A stretch of DNA of 64,000 nt, from the NCBI GenBank assembly GCA_027946365.1, contig JAPEUQ010000015.1, positions 310,001 through 374,000 on the forward strand. Reading direction: 5' to 3'. Below, one piece after another: positions 35,780 to 45,744 of this stretch (positions are counted from its first letter, which is position 1; the number at the start of each line of letters is the position of its first letter). The notes under the pieces were generated by a model. The model searched no databases. It was not told where the DNA came from and worked only from the letters and a program-made list of their open reading frames with translations. The position numbers and the translations under genes are program-made. Source of the stretch: Kalmusia sp. IMI 367209. Lineage: Eukaryota; Ascomycota; Dothideomycetes; Pleosporales; Didymosphaeriaceae.

Positions 35780-36893
35780 ATGGTGAGTCCTCCCTAGCTT
35801 TGTTCTACAGTTGCTAAAGTTTGTCAGGCTTCTACAGAAAAAAGGTAAAGCGAAAACTTCCGCGCCCTCTAACGGCTCGCCGTGCCGTTCAGAACAAGGC
35901 AAAGACGGCATAGCCAAACTCCCTCTACCATCCTCAGACAAAGAAGAAGAGGCGCTCTTCGAGGAGGGCTCATCCAAAAGAATCCCGGAGCAGAGCCTCA
36001 CTCAAGGCGAGAGCTCTCACTCACACAATACTCACCTGGTCGTCTTGGACACTGGTCATAACGAGGCGGAGGCTTCGGTCAAGTCCTCAGCAGAGTCCGT
36101 CTCAGGCGGCTCTAAAAGAGATAACAGCATGAAGGTCGACATGCCTGTCATCGATATCGACAACCCCTTCGCTTCGGCGAGGGAGGTTTTGAACAACCGA
36201 TGGCCCCTCGAAATAAGGGTCAAACTCTACCGCGAGTTTGAGAGGGTCCTCAAGGACCATCGCAAAATGTGGACGAAAGACGGCGGCGCGCAGTGCAGAG
36301 AGTGCGAGCACAGACACCCCCCGCCATGCATCGGTCCAGACGGAGCTGAACAGCTTAGGTCATTCCGACAAGATGCAAAGAGGGTGCTAGCCCAGTGGGC
36401 TAAAGAGAATGCCGCCAAAGACCCGGTGCAGCCCAAAGAGACCAAGGGAAAGCAGTCGCAGAAGTCAAAGGTCATGCTTTGTACGAACTGCGCATACTGG
36501 CATCGCGGTGGTGCAGCGGAGTGTGAAGCACCCGTCTGCAAGCGTTCTGGGTGTGGTTTCAACCATTACCCAACCGAACCGTGCCGGAAAGTTCGAAGGC
36601 GTTTCGACGCGAAGAATCTGTTGGAGGCGGAGGATGAACCGGCCGAAAAATCCATCACCAACAAGCCTGCAGCCCAGCAGGGTACACTCGACGATAGCGA
36701 CATCACAAAGATAGCTGCTCTCTGGGACGAAATGACGCCCACGCAACTAGCCTCGCTTTTTTCGCAAATAGTTAGCCAGAAAGGAGAGGGGAAGAAGCGC
36801 AAGGCTAAGGATAATTCCGAGGCTGGAGCTTCACCTCCTCTGCCTTCTAAGAAGCCCAAGGACAAAGCTCCCGAGGGCAACGGCGACCTTTAG
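35780..36893 (+). CDS. Cys/His-rich nuclear-type protein of unknown family
   Basis: Modelled as exon 1 = the ATG alone (35780-35782), a 55-nt intron with donor GTGAGT and acceptor CTACAG, then exon 2 35838-36893; 352 residues. The first 100 residues are acidic and Ser-rich. VLNNRWPLEIRVKLYREF begins a helical central part. Two metal-binding-like clusters follow: Cys-x2-Cys-x2-His-x-His-x4-Cys (about residues 162-174), and a longer one starting CTNCAYWH and running to GFNHYPTEPC (about residues 222-257), whose halves space as Cys-x2-Cys-x3-His-x6-Cys and Cys-x4-Cys-x3-His-x5-Cys. The C-terminus carries KKRKAK and KKPKDK, likely nuclear signals. The clusters resemble zinc knuckles, so nucleic-acid binding or descent from a retroelement gag-like protein is possible. 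No family is recognised. Confidence 0.6.
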
Positions 36894-37628
36894 GGGAGCT
36901 ACCGCCAAAGGTAGATAATGCAAGGGCTGTGGGAGAAAACCCAAGGAATCCGGGAGTCAACATCGTAAAAAGATCAGCCCCGGAATGCCCTTCCTCCACG
37001 TTGGTCGGGATGGGAACTCCAGGAGCTTATTCACACGAGCTTGTGGTGCTGAACAGGGCAAAAACATCTAAGATATCCAATGCATGAAGTCCTACATGAA
37101 CCTACATTCAAGTAAAATAGCGTGCAAAGAGTCAATGGATCATCACTGAATGTAAAGAGCAATCAGGAGAGAAGAGGCCAGTATAGATGATGTGACTGTG
37201 GGGGTATACTTACCTACGCCTATAATGTTTTCTCTCGAAAAAAAGCAAAGTAATACTCTTACGTTGTACCTTGGCCAGAGGTGCGCATATAGCTGTCAAT
37301 GATTCCAGGGACACCTTGAAGGCCTACTACCTAGAATCATGACTGGTCCAAGCTGTGCTTGAGTGACAAGCTATTAGAACTAATATCAAGGAATACTAAT
37401 TGCAGTGAAACACGAAACACCTTAAATGTTTCAAAGGGAAAAACTCATGACGGACACAACATTGCTCTCGAGGAACTAAAGTCCCCAAGAAAGCCAGGAA
37501 GGAGGGAAGCAGGACTTACCGGGAGGAATACTAGCGCAGTGCCAGACGTTATCTAGTCAGTATCTGCCGCGATCAAAGTGAGATATGGAAGCAATCACCA
37601 ACCATTTCGCCGTTTGTCACCGTCTTGA
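36894..37628. other. Intergenic with an open frame continuing from the previous gene
   Basis: Directly after the stop at 36893, the -1 frame stays open for about 60 codons to a TGA near 37087, with plausible composition (EnPRNPGVNIVKRSAPECP-like). The rest is AT-rich with no supported gene. Confidence 0.4.
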
Positions 37629-38096
37629 CTACTGAGCGGTATCCTTTCGAGCGATCTTCATCTCCTTCAAGCGCTCTTTCTTCGTCGGCCGTGTGACTTT
37701 CTCCTTTCTTTTCGCGTCCTCTTTCTTCCAGTCTTTGTCGTATTCATTCTCGATACGAAACTCAAGAGCTTCTTGAGCTTGCATCTCTGCTTCGTCAGCA
37801 ACCCTCTCGTCAGCTTCCTGTTTCTCCAGAATCTGCTCGACCTCATAGGCAGTCTGGTTGTCAGCAGGAAGACCCTTACTCAAATTCCTCGCCTCCTTGT
37901 TGTATCCCTCCGAATAAGGATGCGAGGAACAGCCGCCCCTGCTCTTGAGATTGAAGAGCTTTCCGCAGCTCGGATATTCGCAGTAGGCCATGTGGTACTG
38001 CGTGAGACACTTGTCAGTAGCCGGCTTTTTGCATGTGGCACAGTGGTGCTTGTACGACGTACCTTCACCGGTTACTTTTCGGGTGAGGCGTGCCAT
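37629..38096 (-). CDS. Small Cys/His-rich basic protein, unknown function
   Basis: A single exon of 155 residues with a clear ATG. Residues 18-60 contain an ordered set of Cys and His residues (HCATCKK, DKC, QYHMAYCEYPSCGKLF, GGCSSH) that could bind one or two zinc ions. The C-terminal half is a highly charged helix rich in Glu, Lys and Arg (for example DWKKEDAKRKEKVTRPTKK). The design suggests a small RNA- or ribosome-associated or nuclear protein, but this is inference. No family is recognised. It is convergent with the Cys/His-rich gene at 35780. Confidence 0.7.
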   Translation of the reverse strand: MARLTRKVTGEGTSYKHHCATCKKPATDKCLTQYHMAYCEYPSCGKLFNLKSRGGCSSHPYSEGYNKEARNLSKGLPADNQTAYEVEQILEKQEADERVADEAEMQAQEALEFRIENEYDKDWKKEDAKRKEKVTRPTKKERLKEMKIARKDTAQ

Positions 38097-38580
38097 GTGG
38101 AAGAAGCTGAGTTAGAATATGAGCGACCCTTGGGCGTAGATTAGTTGAAGTGTAAGCTGTGATAAGACGATTTGGTCACTGTAGCCAAGGATTTTTATAC
38201 GAGGGGAAATCAAAACCATGGAAACAAACAAGGTTACATGATCTATGGGCTATACTAGGAACTTTCTCGAAATTCGGGATTGTAGACTGACAATATCTGC
38301 GATGAGTGAGTACTGGACGTCACATTCGAGGATGAGAGAGGCTTAGCGTAGATACATTGTGTATGACTAAAATATATATTGACTGTCAACTATCTCTTCA
38401 GCTACATCATCTAAGCCAGAAGTTTGAGGAAGTTGCCCCTTTGGTATTATGCATCCTATGATGACTCGGCTCACAATGCATCCTCAAGAAAAATTTCCCG
38501 ATAGAGTTATTAGCTTGATACATGAAGCATACCACGTTCTATTGAGGTACCTTTTTGGAGTAGCTATGCATTGCTCTTCA
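38097..38580. other. Intergenic, no gene seen
   Basis: Promoter side of the small Cys/His protein and 3' side of the MFS gene. No further signal seen. Confidence 0.5.
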
Positions 38581-40103
38581 TCACGCGTTTCGGGCTGCCT
38601 TCATTTTATCGTCCTTGAAGATTGACCACGCCGGAACGACGAGGAACGCCGCTCCAAGAATAATGCTGACTCCGCCGAATATCTGGCCCCCGGCATAGCT
38701 GACATCTTGCTGTCCATGGCCTGTTGACTTGACGAACGCACCCGCAATAGGTGCACCTATCAGTTCTGCAAAGGCTCCAGCAATCCACATGAAACCAATG
38801 CGGATGCCTACATTGGAAGGGTTGGACAAGCGCGATGCAACTGCGTTGGGTATGGAGACGACGATGCCCGATGAGAATCTATGGCCATCAGGACTCTGAT
38901 TTTCCGGAAGTAATAAAATTAATTACAGGGCGTTTACGACTTACCCGACTAAGAAGCACCACACCGTGATGCCTGGGACATTGTGAATTCCCAACCATGC
39001 AAAAACGATGGCGCTCAATGATACGGCTCCGGCTAGTAACACTGCCGCACTTCCGACGACCTGACTCAGATATGCAGGTAACACTCGGCCAAAGAAGCTC
39101 CCAGCATTGAGGATAGAGAGGAGATAGGACGCGTAAGATGTGGACGTGCCAAGTGATAGCGAGGCAAAAGGTACAATGTAAAAGTAGGGCACCCAGTATC
39201 CGAGAAAAATAAAGAAGACGCCAATGCAAAGGAAGAAGTAGGCTCGTCCAGAGAGTGCGGAAAACCAGGTGTTCAGGCGGCTGCGCTCACGATTACTTGC
39301 AGACCCTCGACCTTCACTTAATTCTGTTCGGTTTAGTCGAGTGTTACGTCTATTTTGACGAGTTCTGCCGCAAGTTTGGTCAATGGAATCGCATCTGACG
39401 TCTGTCAAAAGGACATATGCTAATACAGCGAGGAACATTGTCAGGAAGCCGAGCGTACGATTCGTCCAGCCGAATCCAAGAGATGGCAGTAATTTTCGAA
39501 ACATAATCGGCAGAACCACACCCCCCACTGCCGAACCTGTAGCTGTGATGCCTAGTGCTACTGTACGCTTAGTTGTGAACTCGTTCGATACGGCAGAGAC
39601 TGCAGGAACGTAGATCAGCCCACTTCCTGTCATATTACATTAGCAACTACATAACACAATCCAAAGTATGGCCTACCTGATCCAATGCATACCCCTTGCG
39701 CAAGGAGGATCTGCCAATACTCCCGCGCCAGACTCAACATCATCAGTCCTAACACCACCAACACCAATCCGCTTGCGAGCACAAGCCGAAAATGCCCTCG
39801 ATCGAAGAAAGCACCAGAAAATAAACCCACGAAGCTTAAGAGGAAGACCTGCGTCGTTCCAATCCAAGATATCGCAGACGACGAATATGAATTGAGGAGC
39901 TCGGCTTCATAGTATGGTTGGTATGATCCGAAAGTTGAGGCGACACCAAGGGTGATGAAATATGCACAAAACCCGCCTACGACTTTTAGGTAGGCGTGCA
40001 TTCCTCCATTTGGAGGGACAAAGGCGGATTCGTCTACCTCGCGGTGAGTTCGCTCATAGTGGGGTTCGTTTCGGGTGTAAGGAACCGATGATAATGAATG
40101 CAA
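38581..40103 (-). CDS. MFS monocarboxylate-transporter-like protein, N-terminus unresolved
   Basis: Exons 39677-40103 (5' end open), 38945-39626 and 38581-38878 give about 470 residues. The lead-in FVPPNGGMHAYLKVVGGF is the typical proline/glycine entry to TM1 of fungal MCT-type (SLC16-like) carriers. FGSYQPYYE follows TM1, and GSGSGLIYVPAV lies in TM4 after splicing. Twelve hydrophobic segments can be outlined, with a basic central loop (RTRQNRRNTRLNR). The substrate could be a monocarboxylate, riboflavin or a metabolite. There is no ATG between the upstream in-frame stop near 40148 and TM1, and the frame opens only at TTG. A first exon is probably missed (acceptor CTGCACAG near 40130) or the gene is 5'-degraded. 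Confidence 0.75.
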
Positions 40104-41606
40104 GCCTGTGAGGTCTAGGGTCTGTGCAGTTGTTATTGATCGTTACATAGTTGAATCTAGTATGTACTCTAGATGGCAAGACAAAAGCACGATTATAGTT
40201 AAGAGAAGAGCATCATCAATGTGCGCCACACTGTATGAATAAGCAAATTGCATAAGGGACTAGACTAATGCGGGCATGGCGCTACCCCAACACATCTAAA
40301 CAATACCTGGACCAACCTGCGCATACACAGAGATACGACGTGACAATGTGTAAACAAATGGTTTGATTCTCTTCGGGAGGAGGCTACGTCTACTACCCTC
40401 GGTCTTGTCGCTGTGGCTTCCATCATTCTTCAGCTCAGCCTCAGTCTTCCTAAAGACCGTCGCGTGCTCTTGACAGTCGCCCTCTTCCAGATGATGCTTC
40501 ACCTTGTGCTCATCGACATCCCACTACATACTAGAAAAGGCGATATGGAAGATACCAGCAGTCTATGAGTAGAAGAGTGGTTAGGCGAATGAGGAAAATT
40601 ACCAAAAGAGGTTGGGGTCTGATAAACATTGTGCAATGCTCAATTACCCAAGTGCTCTTAGGTTTATAATATAGATCATACATTCAGCAACCGGTAGAAA
40701 ACGATCTAAATAAGCTCAGAATGAATCTTTATGCTTCCACAATTCGGTTCGTATAAAGTTTGATTTCTTCCGTTTAAGGATTCCCATGATCTCGAATGCG
40801 CTAATCAATCTTGTCTGGGTGATTGACGTCCAGAACGTGATTCACTGAGCCCGATGGTTCAGTTTTCGTCCGTACCAAGCTCTAGTTCATTGATTGCGCA
40901 TGGGCAGTCGAGATTCAAGGCAGCCCAGCAGCCAAGTTGGTCTCGAGTTGGGCCACCCAGCCACTTCTCCACAAGCTGCCACCTCTGGTGCCTCTGAGCT
41001 TCGACCTCAACCCAAGAGCAATCACAAATATAAGCCAGGCGTTGAATGAGCTCATGAAATGCCCAGCGTGAACCTACGCTGGCCTGCTCCTCGTCACTCA
41101 AGTGCTCATGCATGTTGCATTGGACTGTGCCCTGGCGTGGAAGAAAAATAGACCGTAGATGTGGGACTGTCGCATCGGGGATATGCTAGAGTTGAAGTGT
41201 GGAAGCTCACACTACAGGTAAAGTCGCCACATACAATGCATAGGATTCAATGTTGAGAATTCCCTTTCAAATGCCGCTGTTTTAGCGAAATACGATATCA
41301 TTACTGCCGCATAATAGTTCTTCGACCTTGCAGATTTTCTTAGAGCAGCATATACAAGCTCCCTGGATATCAAAGGCTGGACCTTAACTCATGCCAAATT
41401 ATCTAGGCCGCTGGAGACATTAGTTTTGAGCGCTTTCACCGCATTGACGTCGTTTGCCTAGGGAGCTTTTCGGCGGGTTTATATTCCCCCACTAGCTCCC
41501 CGCCCAATTCCTTAGATACTCTCGCTATCAACCCACCCTGTGCTCTAGGAACTAAGCCTTACATCAACCTGACCCACTGCGATCTCCTGAAGTCGACGCC
41601 TTCATC
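40104..41606. other. Intergenic with possible gene relics
   Basis: Contains two minus-strand frames of doubtful status (40296-40526 and 40859-41113). Otherwise AT-rich, with the RING gene promoter at the right end. Confidence 0.45.
40859..41113 (-). CDS. Doubtful small ORF
   Basis: 84 codons from an ATG, rich in Trp, Cys, Glu and Gln (for example HELIQRLAYICDCSWVEVEA). The composition is more protein-like than neighbouring short frames, but there is no motif, intron or context to support it. It could equally be chance. Confidence 0.22.
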   Translation of the reverse strand: MHEHLSDEEQASVGSRWAFHELIQRLAYICDCSWVEVEAQRHQRWQLVEKWLGGPTRDQLGCWAALNLDCPCAINELELGTDEN

Positions 41607-42364
41607 ATGTCCTCAGCGCCTGGCCAACCGCGATCGGATCCATCAGAGACACCTCCTATCGGCTCCGACAATGAAGACGTCGTGGAGGCCTCTATCACAA
41701 ACGTTCTGCCACCGCCTGTCGCCGCTGTCGAAGACCAGTCCAGCGATGTACAAGACTCTAACGAGTCCAGCCTCTCACCACCACCATCTATCGGTAGCAG
41801 CAGGGACCAGCAGACCAACTTCGATGACTCCATGCATGACCATGACATCAACCCCGGCGAGGAGCTTCTGCCCCCTTTCATTGCCGATTACGACGAGTCT
41901 GAGCCCTCCGACCCCGTTCCTCATCGAGCCGTCGGGCCACGCATCGATCCTCGCACCATCGCCACCGTCTACACTGATGTCGCCGAGCAAGACATGTGCA
42001 TGATCTGTCAGTATCTGTTCAACGAGACTGTCAGCGCGGACAATCCATGCATGCAATTGTCTTGCGACCACCTATTCCACCTTGAGTGTATCGACGAACT
42101 AATCAACTTTGCGTATGAGGGCCAGACCCATGTTCGGTGCCCATGCTGTCGTCAGAACGTTTGTGCCGCGCGGCCGACACAGTCGATGTTTGCTCCCCCA
42201 ACTATTCCCCCAACTATTAGACTCGATGGGACAAATGTGGAGGCTTTTCGCGACTTGTATGTATTTGAGATAGTTCTATTCGACAAGAGGATTGTGCTAA
42301 TACCGACAGGGTGAATGAAATGCATCTTCTGTTGCTTTCTCTGGGGTTTTTCCCAACAGAGTAG
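41607..42364 (+). CDS. RING-H2 finger protein
   Basis: Two exons, 41607-42256 and 42310-42364, give 234 residues. The 53-nt intron (GTATGT, GTGCTAATACCGACAG end) moves the frame to a 17-residue tail ending in LGFFPTE. The first 115 residues are disordered, Ser/Pro/Asp-rich. From about residue 129 a RING-type zinc finger is visible: CMICQYLF, then CMQLSCDHLFHLECIDEL and CPCCRQNVC, with the Cys-His-His order of RING-H2. Such proteins usually act as E3 ubiquitin ligases. Substrates are unknown and no membrane segment is present. Without splicing, the frame would stop at 42314. Confidence 0.8.
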
Positions 42365-43607
42365 GTTCCTATATGGAATGCTCCTTTCAGTGGAAAGGTT
42401 CGTGGTAAGTCGACTTTCGAGCGCTGCTCCCCTGACGGTCTGTCAGCTGAGTACCACACCTTCCGCTTCCAGATACTTAGTAACCGACTGTGTAGATTCT
42501 GCGTATCATCATTGGTATGCTTAAATGGTTGATGAACGGAGCAATTTGCATGTGCAATCCAGTGGCGGGTTTTATGCTAGTTAGATCAACTTCCTAGAAT
42601 AGGATCAAACTCGGGTTTGGAGATCAATGCTGATGATCTACCTACATTCAACTTGAAATTTAGCTTGGAACTTGTCTCATGGAACTAATTACATTTGTAT
42701 GCTGCATTTCAATAAATTTGCTAGGGCCACTATCCCATTGAATGTAACTGGTATAATCCTTAGAAAGTTTGAATGCTAGAAAATTAGGTAGGAATAACGA
42801 GTAACATGCATACATAATAGGTCTGCGCTGAAAGATACTTTCCTATTACGCTAGACTCGCAAGCTCACAACCCGAGTAGATCGACTGACCTTCCTGCTTG
42901 AATCTCAACACCAAACTCGAGCCTCTTTTATCTTGTCCTACCTGAACGATTCGAGGTTCGAAAAATCATGAAACGGCAGTTTCTGTTTTTGGTAAACAAA
43001 TTCACCTAATGAGTATTTTGTAAGAAGGAAAGTGGGCAAGGGGTGATGAGGGCGCCATGAAGTTCGTATTGATTCTTAAAGCCGTGGTCAGCAGGCGGAG
43101 GAAGTATCCTAGAATACAACTCAAGCAGTATAGCACGATTATACAAAGGGTTTGAAACGCTTTGAAACACGTGCATAGCCGTCTTACAACAAAGAAGGTC
43201 TGAATATCTGTTGTGTTTACACAGCAAGTTACACAATGTAACATTATCCCTTAAAAAACCCATTTAATTTCGAAGTACGTTCCCCATTTCTCGCTACGGT
43301 GTTTTCTTCGCTATGTAGCGAAGCATGTCAAGTTTGTAAGATTATTGAAAACAATTCCGATCTCTCCGCACTGTTGACATGTTTCAATCGAATACAACAA
43401 GCGAGATAACAGCTTTTGAACGCAGCCACCAAACCATTCATGTGCTATACACCCATTCACGTATCACGATTTCACCGTATAGTCATGCCCTCGCGAACAA
43501 TTTATATCTAATCAATCGGTATATCCTACAGCTAACCTCTAATAGGAACAACAACTCCAGCTAAAAAAAAGCCAATCCAACGCATCCTACCTTAATTTTA
43601 ACCGGAC
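42365..43607. other. Convergent intergenic region, 1.2 kb
   Basis: AT-rich 3' flanks of the RING and ACH1 genes. No supported gene. Confidence 0.5.
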
Positions 43608-45744
43608 CTACAACTTACTCTTCAATCCCTCCTCGCTACTCCTCCAATCCCAGCTTGGCAACTTCATCGTTCCCTTTTCGTTCAAATGCTTGTGCATATC
43701 AAAGCTATTCCACAGCAAATGCGGCTCATGCCCCCAGCCCTTTCTCAAGCACTCAAACTCGGCCTTGTTAAAGTAATCCTCCAAGATGGGCTGGTAATCG
43801 GGATGCGCACACTTCTTGATGATGACGCGGGCGCGCTCGCGGGGCGACAAGCCGCGCACGTCGGCGAGACCCTGCTCGGTGACGATGACGTCGAGGTCGT
43901 GCTCCGTCTGATCGATGTGCGTGCACATGGGGACGATGCAGGATACGCCTGTGGGGTCAGTCTTGGAAGGGCGCGTCGACGGCGTGTGCATGATGGAGTA
44001 TTTGGATGAGCGGAGGAAGTCGGCTGAGCCGCCGAGGCCGTTGAGCATGCGGCTGCCCATGACGCAGGTACTATTCGCGTGCGCGTAGATGTCGACTTCG
44101 ACGGGGGTGTTCATGCCGATCACGCCTAGGCGGCGGATGATCTCGGGCGAGTTGGAGACTTGTTGGGAGCGCAAGAGCAGCTTGGGCGCGTACCGGTCCC
44201 AGTTTTTGTAGAAGCGCTCGAAGCCATCGGGGGAGAAGCGGATGGATGTTGCCGTGGCGAAGTCGAGGTTGCCGCTGTCGAAGAGGTCGAGGAAAGAGTC
44301 CTGAAGGACTTCGGTCCAGACTTTGAGGTTTTTGAAGTTTGCCCCGCCGGTCTGAAGCACGTCAGTACACTTTCATTCTCAAGTTATTCTTGATGTTATG
44401 CACGAGCATAAAATCAAGAGATGCAGTACTTACAGCTAGACCTCCGATAACGGCGTTGGCGATGTTGCCGATACCAGATTGCAGCGGCAGCAAGTTCTCC
44501 GGCAATCTCCCGTGGCTAACCTCATGCTTCAAAAATTCAATCAAATTCGAAGCAATCGCCCTACTAGTGTCGTCTTCAGGTGCGTTCGGCTGCGTCTGAT
44601 CCGGGTAGTCGCTCTCGACGATAGCCACCACGCGTTCAGGATCGATAGGAATATGTGGTGTACCGATGCGGTCTTCAGGCGCCATAATCAGATATGGTTT
44701 ACGGCGGGGAGGTAGATCAGTCATGGTGATGTCGTGCAAGCCTTCAAAAGATGGCGCCGCTGTGTTGACCTCGATGATGATCTTGTCGGCCATTTGAATG
44801 AGCTCAGGCGATGCACCCACGGAAGCACCCGGAATGATACCGCCGTCCTCTGTGATAGCAGAAGCTTCGACAATAGTGACATCCAGGCGATTTTGAGGCT
44901 TGTTCAGCGTGTAAAAGCTAAGAACTGTTAGCGAGTATTCTTCACGTATTCTAAGTTTTCGTGGCTTTGGCTCTGCTGGGACAATGGGAGCTTGTACATA
45001 CCCGTACATCAAGTCCACTGGAAACATGCTTAGATGCTTATCGAAGAACTTGATATTTCCGTTGTTAATTCCCTTTGCAATCTCTTTGCCGACCTGGTGA
45101 GGTGATCGTCTCTCAATCATATTCAACCGCGCCCATCGGTTCTCCGTCTCCGCGCCGGAGGATGCGCCCACGAAAAGATTGTACTTCATCTGGCCTTGCA
45201 GATTATTTTTCTCGACATGGTCGGCCAGAGCGGTAGGAATTTTCCTGGCGGCATTGTTAGTACCAATTTCCCGTACTTCTGCTCTTTTGCAACGAGACGG
45301 GGTAAATTTCATGCGCTGTCTCTCCTTCCTCCTCGAATTGATCACGCAACATCCAACCAAGTCATGAGACAAGCGACAAAACTCTCCAAGCTCTTTCTCT
45401 ATTGATCTCCGGTCTCTCCACACACAAGCCCGACCCACAAAAATTCCAGCTCACGGTCCCATTCTTCTCGGAGATATCTCGGCCCCCAAACTTCCGTTCC
45501 GCCTCGGGCCAGATCCAACCACAACAACACCAGACAGTAGAGTTCTCAAATTGTGGGTTTGAAACGGAAAGTGGGTTTGAAAAAGGAGAAGGAGGACTCA
45601 CTTGGGATACCCTACGCCTGTAAAGCCACTCCAACCCACATAGGCACCATTAGGAAAATGATGCAGCAAGTCTTCAGCTTTTGCGACCTTCTTCAAGTAA
45701 CTCGGTCTCCTGACCCTGCTCTTGAGTGCTGCGGAAACAGACAT
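43608..45744 (-). CDS. ACH1: Acetyl-CoA hydrolase / CoA-transferase Ach1
   Basis: Four exons (45602-45744, 45002-45244, 44434-44917, 43608-44351) give 537 residues. In fungi Ach1 mainly moves CoA between acyl-CoAs and acetate or succinate in mitochondria, supporting acetate and propionate handling. The N-terminus is basic and Ser-rich ([16 protein letters not shown]), compatible with a mitochondrial presequence, followed by [13 protein letters not shown]. The family motif around the active-site glutamate region ([13 protein letters not shown]) and [14 protein letters not shown] are present. The large first intron (about 357 nt) is unusual for this window. The last three residues are Ser-Lys-Leu, a textbook peroxisomal PTS1, encoded across a GTAAGT (see findings). 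Confidence 0.95.
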
